From: Gigantopelta aegis
Lineage: Eukaryota; Mollusca; Gastropoda; Neomphalida; Peltospiridae
DNA length: 64,000 nt
Assembly (NCBI RefSeq): GCF_016097555.1
Contig: NC_054701.1
Span: 36,609,492 to 36,673,491 of the forward strand
Direction: 5' to 3'
In this document: piece after piece, positions 20,000 to 30,330 of the stretch
Layout of the letters: each line of letters opens with the position of its first letter
Position numbering within the stretch: position 1 is the stretch's first letter
The notes under the pieces: model-generated
What the model was told of the DNA's origin: nothing
What the model saw: only the letters and a program-made list of their open reading frames with translations
Databases searched by the model: none
Program-made: the position numbers and the translations under genes

Positions 20000-22211
20000 G
20001 AACATTACTTTATTTTAAAATCGACTTCACTGCCGGAGATGTTATCTTAAATTTATTTCTGTTGAAGAGGTTCCGAATAAATGTCTATGTGTTGGCCATT
20101 TTGAACTCGCGCAGTTGAATTAGGCTCACATTGATGCTGTAAAGAGAAACAAGGTTGTTATAAAACACGGGTGTTTTTTTTTTTTTAACTTTTCCAATAA
20201 TAAATACGACTGACAGAAATGCAAACAGAAATTCGAAAAGATGGCAAATTTATTTATTTACTAAAATTGCATAGCTTCCGATTCCTCTATTCCCATATAT
20301 GTCCCCTAAGGTATTTGACGTCAAACATAGGATTGTTGTGGTATTAGAGCGGAAATCTTTGCCAACTTTTTGGTTGTCGGGAATTGCCAAAAAAATACAT
20401 AGCTTGGTCTCTGACTGTAATGAGAGCGTATTTATGTCCAAATGTCCGTCTAGCTCTCTTACAGTCAGAGTACTCGGGCTACGGCTGGAACAAGAAACAG
20501 CCCAAATAGGTCCCACCAACGGGGATCGATCCTAGACCGACCGCGCATCAGGCGATTGCTTTACCACCGGGCTACGTCCTGCCCCAGTCGGAGAATAGGT
20601 GCACCAGAGGTATACGGTGGCGGCTTTTCTCTTGTACTAAGCCATTTTCATATACAGTCCTTTACAATTCAGATCGTTGATAAACGGATCTAGGATTTGG
20701 AAAAAGATACGGTAGGGAGGGGGCGTAATATTAATGTAATGTAATCCGGTGACATTGACAGACAAGACTCATCATCTTATATACAAAGGCAAAATGTTTT
20801 ATTTTTTATTTTTTATTATTATTTATTCATTTTTTCAGTACATGATATCCACATTTGGAATAACAGAAAACTTGATAAGACAGCAATATTAAAGATACAT
20901 ATTCTAAATATATGCATACATATAATTATCACAAATATTAACCACAAAGGCAAAATAATCGTTTCACCAAAAATAGAGATCATCCCTAAGTTCGGCCAGC
21001 CGTTTTTCGATAACGTTTTCGAACTATATTTTGACTGGTTCCCCGAAGTGGTCATTCGGTTTAATGTGTAGCGTAAACACCAGTCAGGCAAACGTTAGTG
21101 ACAAACGGCTGACTGAACTTACTCCGGGCTCCTTGAGCTCCTGTCCAAATCTGCGCCCAATGGTAGTGCTTGGACGTTATTTACATGAGCAGAAAACTAA
21201 TTTAGTGGTTGTAATCTTTATATTCTTACCCTTCGCCTTCTTGCAAGCCCTAACTTGTTCATGCAGACACATCTTGTCCCTCTTCAGTTGTCTAACACTA
21301 AATAAAACAAAAACACGCATGACACGCAAGAACAAACTTCCAGAATGGAATAACAAGTCCAGGGTTGTCTAACAATAAATAAAACAAAAGCACGCATGAC
21401 ACGCAAGAACAAACTTCCGGAAAGGAATAACAAGTCCAGGGCCCCGTTGTTACGAAGCGACCTTAGCACCAAGGTCACCGTAAGTGCATAGCTACGATCG
21501 CTTCGTAAAACGGGACCCAGAAAACGAACGGAATGTTTTTTTGTTGTTGTTTGTTTATTTTGTTAAACGACACCACTAGAGCACATTGATTTATTAATCA
21601 TCAGCTATTGGATGTCAAACATTTGGTAATTTTGACATATAGTCTTAGAGAGAAAACCCGCTACATTGTTTTTCCATTAGTAGCAAGGGATCTTTTATAT
21701 GCACCATCCCACAGGCAGGGCAGCACATACCACGACCTTTGATATACCAGTCTGCTGGAACGAGTCTGCTGCACTGGCTGGAACGAGAAATAGCCCAATG
21801 GGCCCACCAAGGATGACCAGAAACACTTCGGTCGTACGGAAATGGATAATCTAAAGAATAAAAATATAAGTAATGTTTGATTTCAGTGATCATAAACGGC
21901 TCTAATAGTGAAAAATATGCTGTAGGGTCTGTCCTTTTAAAACTACGCCGTGGTGTGTAAAAACTAGAGTCTGTCTCTTTAAAAAAAATAAAGTCTTTCT
22001 TGTCTAGTTTACCTCCTTCTACATTTTCGGATCGACATTCTGCGTCCGTGTTCCTCTGACGATGAGCCATGTGAAGCTACCAAACTCAGTGTCACCAACA
22101 AGGCGAAGATCAGCAAAAACTTCGAATTCATCTTGTCACGTTTTCAGGTATCGCAAAGCGATGTGGTCTTGCTCACGTTATCGTGGACCATGGAGAATCT
22201 TGGGTTTTATA
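20000..22211 (-). CDS. Candidate small secreted basic cysteine-containing peptide (unrecognised), 3-4 exons
   Basis: Exon 1 (coding 22131-22013) begins MNSKFLLIFALLVTLSL, a textbook signal peptide with likely cleavage after VAS or ASHG. A charged segment SSSEEHGRRMSIRKCRR follows, ending at donor GTAAAC in phase 2. Exon 2 (21291-21230; acceptor GTGTTAG, donor GTAAGA) restores an Arg codon and gives QLKRDKMCLHEQVRACKKAK. Exon 3 starts at 21150 or, in the same frame, at 21168. It either stops at TAA (21121-21119; about 70 aa in all) or uses a perfect GTAAGT donor at 21122. In the latter case it joins a strong acceptor (TTTCTCTTTACAG) at 20137 in matching phase, ending DINVSLIQLREFKMANT. TATAAAA lies at 22211-22205, and AATAAA signals lie near 20053 and 20009. 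The mature peptide is very basic, with three Cys. I do not recognise the family, so hormone, antimicrobial or toxin-like roles are all open. Confidence 0.5.
20470..20586 (-). repeat. SINE family 1 head fragment
   Basis: Reverse complement of GGACGTAGCCCGGTGGTAAA through the B box GGATCGATCCCCGTTGGTGG. The neighbouring 20270-20465 belongs to another diffuse repeat (words TAGAGCGGAAATC and CTATGTTTGACG) that recurs at about 33990-34170 and 56400-56570. Confidence 0.65.
21288..21442. repeat. 77-bp tandem duplication spanning a splice acceptor
   Basis: TTGTCTAACACTAAATAAAA... at 21288-21364 is repeated from 21365 with a few changes. On the minus strand each unit contains the pyrimidine-rich tract and TGTTAG that form the acceptor of exon 2 in the candidate secreted-peptide gene. 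Confidence 0.8.
21548..21820 (-). repeat. SINE family 1a (intron of candidate secreted-peptide gene)
   Basis: Begins with the reverse complement of the 1a tail (GTTAAACGACACCACTAGAG) and ends near CCAATGGGCCCACCAAGGA. The head is truncated. A duplicated CTGGAACGAG / TCTGCTG stretch lies at about 21750-21785. Confidence 0.75.
22205..22211 (-). promoter_or_regulatory. TATA box of the candidate secreted-peptide gene
   Basis: TATAAAA on the minus strand, about 74 bases upstream of the ATG at 22131. A start site about 30 bases downstream would leave a 5' UTR of about 45-50 bases. Confidence 0.45.
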
Positions 22212-22400
22212 CACAGGTGTGACAGAGTAGAAGAACTACGTCATTTCTTGCAAGCGAATCATTTTCGTAGCTCCATACAATATCATGTCATATTGTGCGT
22301 CGATGGATTTTACGAGTCATGGATCAAAGAGCGATATTAACATCAAAGACCACCTGTGTATCTGGCTTCGTATATTCTTGTAAACAAATTTTTTTATTCA

Positions 22401-22714
22401 AAGTTTGTTTTGTTTAACGACATCACTAGAGCACATTGATTTATTAATCATCGGCAATTGGATGTCAAACATTTGGTCGTTTTAACACTATCTTAGAGAA
22501 GGAAACCCGCTACATTTGTTTCCATTAGTAGCAAGGAATCTTTTTTTATGCACCATCCCACAGGCAGGGCAGCACATACCACGGCCTTTGATATACCAGT
22601 CGTGGTGCACTGGCTAGAACAAGAAATAGTCCAATGGGCCCATGGACGGGGATCGATCCTAGGCCGACCGAACATCAGGTGAGCGCTTTACCACAGGGCT
22701 ACTACGCCCCGCCC
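22401..22714 (-). repeat. SINE family 1a, full length
   Basis: Runs from the reverse-complement tail AAGTTTGTTTTGTTTAACGA to the head GGGCTACTACGCCCCGCCC, with B box GGATCGATCCTAGGCCGACC. Confidence 0.85.
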
Positions 22715-22794
22715 TTATATTCTTGTAGTGTACGTCAATGTAAACATACAAATAACATAAACAGTGAAAGTTTCATTACTTTTCAACTTATGTA

Positions 22795-23262
22795 CGTGCT
22801 TATATCCAATTAAGGTTCAAGCAAGCTGTCTTGGGGACACAGCTCAGCTATCTGTCCAGAACAGTGGGTTAGTGGTTAGCTGTTAATGGTTAGTGAGAGA
22901 GAAGTCGGCGTAGTGGTCTTAAACCTACCCATCGAGTCGTTAAAACTATCTCCTGGTGGGAGCCGGTACCAGGCTGCGAACCCAGTACCTACCAGCCTTA
23001 TTTCCGATGGCTTAACCACAACACAACCGAGACCGGTGAAAATAAAGTTTGTTTGGTTTAACGACACCACTAAAGTACATTGCTATTATTACTCGTCGGC
23101 GATTGGATATCAAACATTTGGTAATTTTTGACACATTGTCTTAGAGAGGAAACTCGCTACATTTTTCCATTAGTAGCAAAGGTTCTTTTATATGCACTTT
23201 CTCAGGGCATCAGTCACCACGGCCTTTGATATACCATTCGTGGGGCACTGGCTAGGACGGAG
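22795..23262 (-). repeat. SINE family 2 followed by truncated SINE family 1a
   Basis: 22795-23041 is a minus-strand family-2 copy (GTAGGTACTGGGTTC in reverse). 23045-23262 is a minus-strand family-1a copy lacking the tRNA-like head. Confidence 0.75.
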
Positions 23263-23597
23263 ACAAAATAATAAGAGAATGGGTTCACTGACAAAAACAG
23301 GTAACTGACGGACAGACAGACATACAGATAGGTTACGTCTCACTTCATAAAACAACATCAAATTATATTATAGTTGATATAGTGTATAGGTCTATACTAA
23401 AGGTGTAGATAAATGCATGTAATTTATTTACTAGGTAATCTATCTATTTGCTGTATTTGCTGGGGGGAAAAGTGGTGCAAGGGCATGCTAAAATAGTCCA
23501 CACTCACGCTAACAAAAAAACAAAACAAAAAAACAACAACAAACAAACAAACAAAGGGGAGCCCGTCTTTCATTTTCATTTATAAATATTTTTGTGT

Positions 23598-23976
23598 TTA
23601 TATACAGTTAAGGTTCAGGCACGCTGTCCTGGCCACACATCGGCTATCTAGATTATCTGTCCAGGACAGTGGGTTAATTGATAGTGAGAAGTCTGTGCAG
23701 TGGCTTTATCAATCATCGACTATTGGATGTTAAACATTTTGCCATTTTTGACAAGTCGTGTTAGAGAAACAAATACTACATTTTTCTATTAGTAGCAAGA
23801 GATTTTTTTTTATATGCACCGTCTGACAGACAGGATAGCTCATGCCACGACCTTTGATATTCCAGTCGTGGTGCACTGGCTAGAACGAGAAATAGCCCAA
23901 TGGGCCGATCGACGAGAATCGATCTTAGACCGACCCCACATCAGTCGAGCGCTTTACCACTGGCCTAAGTTCCGCC
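23598..23976 (-). repeat. Fragments of SINE families 2 and 1a
   Basis: 23598-23700 matches the family-2 body (CTGTCCAGGACAGTGGGTTA). 23705-23976 is a family-1a copy with head CACTGGCCTAAGTTCCGCC. Confidence 0.7.
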
Positions 23977-24429
23977 TCCGTTAACAATGACGTGTGTGAA
24001 AGTGCACACAGATGTGCACCCAGGAACATTTTAAGCATGAATCCAGGAGTTTCCCCAGGGCCATTCGGCGTAGCCTTGATTTGAAGTGCTTTAAAAAAAC
24101 AAATTTCACAAGTACGAGGGTGGCAGTCGACTGCATACAGAAATACTGTACGAAGTATTTAGATGACGAATTCAGCCCCTTTAAGAATAACAGTGTCTGG
24201 GTATTCGCCCTAATATTTGTAAATATCGAAAATCACTTTTATACTCTATGATAATGATTTATGTATATTTTTTTAACTGTATAGATGTTATTGTTTTATT
24301 TGTGTTGCCATTCTTTTAACTGTATTATAGTGGTTCGTTTTCTTGAGATTAAAAAAAAAATAATAATAAAAATTAAAAAATAAACACCTTTTAACAATAG
24401 TATTTCATAACTCAACATAGAGTAACTCA

Positions 24430-25210
24430 TTACAATTTTGTTATTTATATTTCTTACACACCCGTAGCTGAGAACATCAGTCGTTATTTTTGATAACACA
24501 TAGTATTACCACACATACGTGCGATAACATTTTAAAGGCATACGACTGGCTGGAATATTGTTGTTTGCAAAGGTTTCTTGAACAACAGTACGTATATATT
24601 GTTTTCGTAATCTCACTGAAATCCTTGGGAGGTAAAATCCAGTTTGGGCCAGGGCTATTACAGACACACGGACAGACAGTTTTATTAAAGTCTCTCCCCA
24701 TTACAATAGAATAAAATGCATCATATACATACAATCAATAGAGAATACTACATGAGTGGCCATTAGATACCGTTTTTCTTACAACAAGTTGTTTAAAACG
24801 TATCCGTTTTTAAACAATGAGTTGTAAGATAAATGGTATCTAACGGACACGAATGTAATATTCTATTTCTTACATATCTCCAGAAAACAGTTTTAAAATA
24901 AATTTAAGTGCCTTTTCCAGCGAAAACCTATTTACGACCCTTCGCTTATAGTTAACTTATGCGTCACAGACAAGTCAATTTCCGGTTAACTTGTACGTCA
25001 CACAGAGTGATTGATTCAAACTTTCTGGGGTTTTTTATTGGATGGTATGGCATTGGTAACATGGTTATTACCTAGAAGCAGCCAGTCGTATGTCTTGAAA
25101 ATTGTTAACAAACGTACATGTGTTAACAAGTATGTGTTATCAAAAATAACGAATGATGTTCTCACCAACGGATGTGTAAGAATGAACAGTCTACAAAATA
25201 TAACTGTTTT
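24430..25210. mobile_element. Foldback element with long TIRs and a palindromic core
   Basis: About 24440-24555 and 25070-25190 are inverted copies (ATGTGTTATCAAAAATAACG and CCAGTCGTATG are shared). The centre 24767-24846 is itself a hairpin (TTAGATACCGTTTTTCTTAC pairing with GTAAGATAAATGGTATCTAA). It has no coding capacity and the superfamily is unknown. Confidence 0.65.
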
Positions 25211-25329
25211 TCGGTCAGTCTTGATATAAATTTATTTGGCTAGTACTATGTTTTATTTATCAGCCGGATACGATGTATTTGTTTTTAAAAAGGTTGTACG
25301 AAAGGGATAACAACAAACCAACCGCTGAA

Positions 25330-27555
25330 AAATGGACTGGTTTAGAGGCTTAGACGCAGGCTTAGGCGGCGGGTAGTCGTGTGGAGACTAAGATATCCTT
25401 GAGACTTGGATTTTTTTCTGTATGCAATAACCGGACGTGCAGTAATAGGGTTTTTCATAACAATTTGCAGATTTAAAAACTCCTCCTTCATAAGATTACC
25501 AATATCAACGCTACGTCGACTGTAATTTATTAGAAAAATTATTTTATCTCTTTTTACGGCTTTACCAGATTCAACGTTGATTCCAAAATGGCTGTTTTGT
25601 CTGTAATGTACGAATCCAGAATCGTTCAAGTCTCAAGAGGTCTGTTTCGTCTTTTGAACCAAGTATCAGGGGTTGTTCAATTGGAATTATTTCAAAATTT
25701 TCATCTAACGAATGGTCAGGTAGATTGAAGTGATTGGCAACAGGGGTGTCAACTTTATGCCGAATATCATATTTGTGACAAACTGCTCTAATTCTCAGTT
25801 GGTTTTGCGTTTGTCCTACGTACTGGGTTTTTTTTACAAAAATTACAGGTGATTAGATATACTACATTTTTCGAATCACAGTTCATGTCTGTCCGAATTT
25901 GATATTCAATTTTGGTCTGTTGACTTTTGAAAGTCGACTGCGTTTTAAGTAAGTTGTGAAGTCTACACCTGGTTTTGGCATAAGTAGTAGAGAAGCCAGT
26001 GTTTATTTGAGGTGATTGGTTATGCTGAAGTTTGTATGGTTTATAGTCTTCAGTTGCCTTAAAGTCTGAAATGATTGGACGACCGGGTGATTTGTGAATA
26101 TCGGTCCATGTATAGACTGGCTTATGGATTTTTGGAAGTAGATAAAATTTCCAGGTTTGTGATTGTGACCTGGCTTCTAAATATTTTACTTGGTTTTTTT
26201 ATTAATATGTCCCTGATCTTTTAGACATTGAATAATTGCATTGAACTTTTTACAATTCTCAGGCCAAATAGCTTTGTCTAATTGTTTGTAGTACTTTGAA
26301 TTATTAAGCTGTCGATGGGCTTCCCGGATATAGTTCTCCCTTGATAGAATGACAATGGCTGACCCTTTATCTGCACGTTTTATAACAATTTTGCGGGTTT
26401 TTTTGCGTAGTTTGGTAAGAGCACGACATTCCATGACAGAAAGATTTTGTTGAGTTGTGTAAACTGTCATATCACTCACTTTTCCCACTATCCTTTTATG
26501 AGCTTTAATGATTTCAGGATCTACACTAGAGTTTAGGGGTAACCAGCCGGAGTTTTCCGTGAATGGGACTTTTTCTCCAGTTGAATGCCGAAAATAGTCG
26601 GCCAGTTTCATTTTGTGGTCAAAAACTGCCGTATCCATTACACCATTGTCAAGTTTAGCCTCTAAGCCTGTTTTTGGTTGGGGGGGGGGGGGGGGGGGGG
26701 GGACAAAATTCAAACCCCTGTCCAGTAATGATTTCTCAGCGGATGTTAGAAGGTTAGTGTCACCAGTTAGGTTAACAATGTTAGTTCCTAGTCCTAAATC
26801 AGGGTGGACATTACCCTTTCCCGGCCTTAGTTTAAATTTAAGTACCTCATCCAACTGCGATAAAGTTTATTGGCAGTTGTTTCTGTCCAGTGAATGTTGT
26901 TCTGCCCAACCTCAAAATCACACGCGTGAAGCGCAGGTATAACTTTGATGTCCCTCATTGTTTTTGCAGCCACATTTATTTGGTTGAGGCAGGTTTTTTG
27001 ACTAGCCAAAAGTCTGTCCGAAAAGTTAAGCTCGATAAAAAGTATTTTTGACCTAGGGAAACGTTTCCGAATCGAGCTTATCATGTTTCGCAACTGGTTT
27101 ATTGCACTGGTTCGATATTGACCTTTTGAGTTTATACCAATGTTAAAAACAATGGTTTCGGGTTGAGACTTTCCCTTATAATTTGAGGCAATGGTCCGAA
27201 AGTGATTAAAATTGGCGCCTGGGTAACATTCTACTTGCACCTCAGGATGCTTGTCCAAATTAATTCTGGAGAGATTTGATGAGCCAGAAAGAAGAGTTTT
27301 TTTTTCTTAATTTCAAGAAGGCGCCATTGAGATTTGTCCGTAACGTTGTGCCGAAATTGATAGAATTTTGTTTGTCGAAAATTTGTATCCGCCATGAGTT
27401 GCGATTCGGGGCGGTGGGAGACTTTAATGCGTCAGCAAAAGAAGTTCCCAGACGAGGTACTGAACTACACGAGTTAGATGGGATAGGTGGGGTGGGTGGT
27501 GGTGAGTTAGGCAGTGTCATCCTTAAACATACGTTCGACGCCATATGCATTTAAC
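25330..27555 (-). mobile_element. Penelope-like retroelement, internally deleted, with SGNH-like upstream frame
   Basis: In minus-strand order the element reads as follows. (1) A proline/serine-rich leader from 27550. (2) An SGNH/GDSL-hydrolase-like domain (about 27290-26830): block I resembles GSSNLSRI, then FNIGIN, and NNIHWTETTANKLYRSW as block V. (3) A frame from about 26854 to 26185 with the Penelope N-terminal signature KRADKGSAIVILSRENYI and EAHRQLN, followed by YLLPKIHKPVY and GRPIIS (reverse-transcriptase motif region). (4) A GIY-YIG endonuclease segment VVYLITCNFCKKTQYVGQT (about 25890-25830), ending near 25625 or below. The catalytic palm between (3) and (4) is absent and the frames are interrupted, so it is not functional. 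A 20-bp poly-G tract lies within (3). SGNH plus RT plus GIY-YIG on one strand suggests a single element, but this is an inference. Confidence 0.75.
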
Positions 27556-27586
27556 TGTAATTAAAATGTGTTGAGTACGAAAATAA

Positions 27587-27660
27587 AAGGACATTCCTGA
27601 GTTCGCTGCACCTTTTAAGATGTCATTTACTAACAGAGACTTTTTAACGATTGTAATTAC
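27587..27660 (+). repeat. Truncated TTAA MITE next to the duplication border
   Basis: The first about 74 bases of the MITE (AAGGACATTCCTGAGTTCGC onward) stop where the CATC microsatellite and the duplicated block begin. A SINE 1b tail remnant (AAAATGTGTTGAGTACG) precedes it. Confidence 0.7.
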
Positions 27661-27790
27661 ATCCATCCATCCATCCATCAGTGCATACTTGCATACGACC
27701 GTCCATCCGTCCATCCATACATCCATCTGATTATAGGATAACCATTTTATTTTATTTTATTTTATTTATTTATTTTTCTATCCCTTTCAG

Positions 27791-28829
27791 CGTCGTGTCT
27801 TTCCGGGAACTACTTGAACGGCAACAGCCACATGTCGTATTCGGGCGACTGTGCGCGGTTCGTTCAGTGTTACACCAACGACGTCTCGCTGACGTTCACC
27901 GTCAAGTTCTGCTCGTTTGGGTCCGTGTGGAGCTCCACCCTCAGGGCGTGCGTCGTGCCTGTCGCCAGCGACTGTGGTAGGTGTCCGAAATAATTTTCAG
28001 TTGACTGAACTTATTTTATTGGAAAAAAGTGGGATTTTAAAATACGTATCTTATAAATTTTAAATATTAAAAAAACAATAACAAAGGAAAAAATGTCTAG
28101 AAAACCCCCCAAACCCAAAACCCAACAAAGAAACAAAAATAAAGCAACAGAACCCCCCCCCAAAAAAACAAAAAAAAAACAAAACAAAACAACGACAAAC
28201 ACCCCAAAACAACCTCCACCAAAATGTAATAAAAAGTTTATTTTAAAATGAGAATTTTTTAAAATTTTAATTTGAACATATTTGAATGGTATATAGCATT
28301 GATAGACTGATTTGTTTTGTCGAATTGACATTTTATTTTCTAAAGCAACTGAAGGTGATCTCTTAAGAGTTGTTGATAAATTGCATTTAAAACGTGACAT
28401 TTATTGCACTTGAACATTTTCACAAACAGTTTTTCTTTATACATGTATAACCTGAACCTGGCTCGAAGAATGCCAAGTTCTGCGTTTAGAAATATTTAGA
28501 TGTTCTATCTGTGAATTATAAAAATTGGTGGATATATGGCTTCTTCTAATGTATCGTATTCACTTATATATTGTCTTTAAATCTCATAAAGGACAAAATA
28601 CACTAAATAGTTTCATGTTAGAACCGTTATACCTTGTTAGATCCATGCAGAGGCCAGGCTGACAACACCCAGTTTCCGTGCAACACCTACTGGACGTGTG
28701 CCAACCAAATCTCCCAGCCTAGGTGTTGTCCCGTGGGAGAGTTGTATGTGGAAGGGGCCGGGTGTCAGACCGACAGTGGGTCACAGTGCTCCGACACGTG
28801 CCCTGGAGTCGAAGCATCGCCTACTGACA
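27791..28829 (+). pseudogene. Duplicated pair of chitin-binding (CBM14) exons of a Pif-like gene
   Basis: Exon 27791-27976 (acceptor CCCTTTCAG, donor GTAGGT) encodes ASCLSGNYLNGNSHMSYSGD then CARFVQC, FCSFGSVW, RAC and SDC, the six-cysteine peritrophin-A/CBM14 pattern. Exon 28641-28829 (acceptor CTTGTTAG, donor GTTAGT) encodes a second domain (DPCRGQADNTQFPCNTYWTC onward). Relative to the other copy, the second exon lacks 12 bases in frame (four residues, YTIQ, just before the second Cys). Frames stay open and splice signals survive, but no other exon of the gene is found on this strand nearby. It is most likely an orphan duplicate, though use as exons of a longer unseen gene cannot be excluded. 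Confidence 0.65.
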
Positions 28830-28885
28830 GTTAGTATCATTGTTAACATTTTTTGTTAAGCCATATACAATTTAATATAGGTTAA

Positions 28886-29269
28886 AGGGACATTCTTGAG
28901 TTTGCTGCAATTTTAAAGATGTTATCGACTAACAGATACTTTTTAACGATTGTAATTACATATCAATTTTTTTTTTTTGCATAAAATATTAATGGCTGTA
29001 TATTAAACGTGTTTCTGATCGTTCTAATATTTGTACTAGGTTAAATTTCATCTTATTTCCTAAAATATTGTTTTTTTCAAACGTACGAAATTATTTGAAG
29101 ACAAAATCCAGTTTGGGCTTCTTACAAATATTAAGACGACCAGAAACACATTGAATATACAGACACTGATATTCTAAACAAGAAAATATATTTAATATGC
29201 AAGTTTAATCGTAGAACTATTTTATTAGTCGGAAACATCTTACAATGCAGCAAACTCAGTAATGTCCCT
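28886..29269 (+). mobile_element. TTAA-flanked MITE, copy 3
   Basis: TTAA flanks at 28882-28885 and 29270-29273, with ends AGGGACATTCTTGAGTTTGC and ACTCAGTAATGTCCCT. It is the partner of 59443-59793 in the inverted duplicate, so it was inserted before the duplication. Confidence 0.85.
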
Positions 29270-29273
29270 TTAA

Positions 29274-30330
29274 TAAAACATTTTGTTTTCTTTGTTTCTT
29301 TCAAATGTAAATCCAAGGTTGGATATTATTCGGTTGCTAAATATAATGCTTGGCCAGAAACCGAGATAAAACAATAAGGGATTCATTGGAATTGTGCACC
29401 AACATTCAATCACTTTTAGGATCGCGATGTCTGTACAAAGATATAATGTGGGATTAAATGTCAGTAGTGTCAAACAGACTGTAAATAACACTCTGTAACG
29501 TACAATGGACGACGACGGTTTTGGTTGCAGTCCTGTTAGAATTGGTGTGATCCTTTATTTCTTTCCATCAGTATATATTCTGTTTAATGCATGTTATGGT
29601 ACTTTTAGTAAATCGTAACTCCTAACCATGTTACTAACACCTGATACTAGCAACATCGATCGCCACGTTGACACTTCGTTTCAATTAACCACAGGCTCTT
29701 CGTATAACAGATTTAATGTGCATCAGTGGGGCAAATCGCAAGCAAAACCAACGAGGAGAGAGCACTGGCTTAGCCAGGATTGTAGATATGGGGGAGGGGG
29801 AGGCAACCACCATTATGTATGTATAAATGTATGTGTATGTATGTATGTATGTATGTATGTATGTATCCACTGAGGAGATTTCAACCATTGACATGTATGC
29901 ATGCATGTATGTGTATGTATCCACTGAGGGGATTTCAACTATTGACCCTCAGTATAAAAATCCAGGGCCCCGTTCCACAAAGCGATTTTAACCCTAAGAT
30001 CACCTTAAGTGCATAGCTACCTTATGCACTAAGGTGATCTTAGTGCTAAGATCGCTTCGTGGAACGGGGCCCAGAGCTCTACCAACTGAGCTAATAGGAA
30101 ACTTCCCACTAGCTACTGCCAGTAGGAGCACTTTATACCAACACTACTACAAATGTATGTATGATTTTATATTTTAAAAAATAATACAATTTTTAAAAAT
30201 GTGATTTGGGGTGGCATGCTTCCCCCCCCCCCCCCCCATGCCTCCACCCCTCGCCACGCCACTGGAAGCGAGGAAGATGGAAAATCGGTCAAGGAACATG
30301 GTAGAAGAGTGGGGCGGCTCTTCTAGTAGT
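29274..30330. other. No gene seen; MITE and microsatellite DNA
   Basis: Contains a GTAT microsatellite at 29820-29865, a near-perfect foldback MITE at 29965-30072 (GGGCCCCGTTCCACAAAGCG) and poly-C at about 30222-30237. GCACTGGCTTAGCCAGG (about 29750) and CCTCGCCACGCCACTGG (about 30250) may be the decayed ends of a GCGTAGC-type hAT MITE. Confidence 0.55.

Larger units (their letters stand above)
27661..29273 (+). repeat. Inverted segmental duplicate, copy A (of 59439-62585)
   Basis: From the (CATC)n tract at 27661 to the TTAA after the MITE at 29273, this block matches the reverse complement of 59439-62585 through two exons, both flanking introns and a MITE. The main difference is the 1561-bp Tc1 element present only in the other copy. 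Other differences are 12 bases missing here in the second exon and homopolymer lengths. Confidence 0.9.

Noticed and set aside
28011-28400. 129-aa minus-strand frame, also present at 61854-62180
   Set aside because: It is intron sequence between the two CBM14 exons. It is present twice only because the intron is duplicated, and its composition follows poly-G/T tracts.
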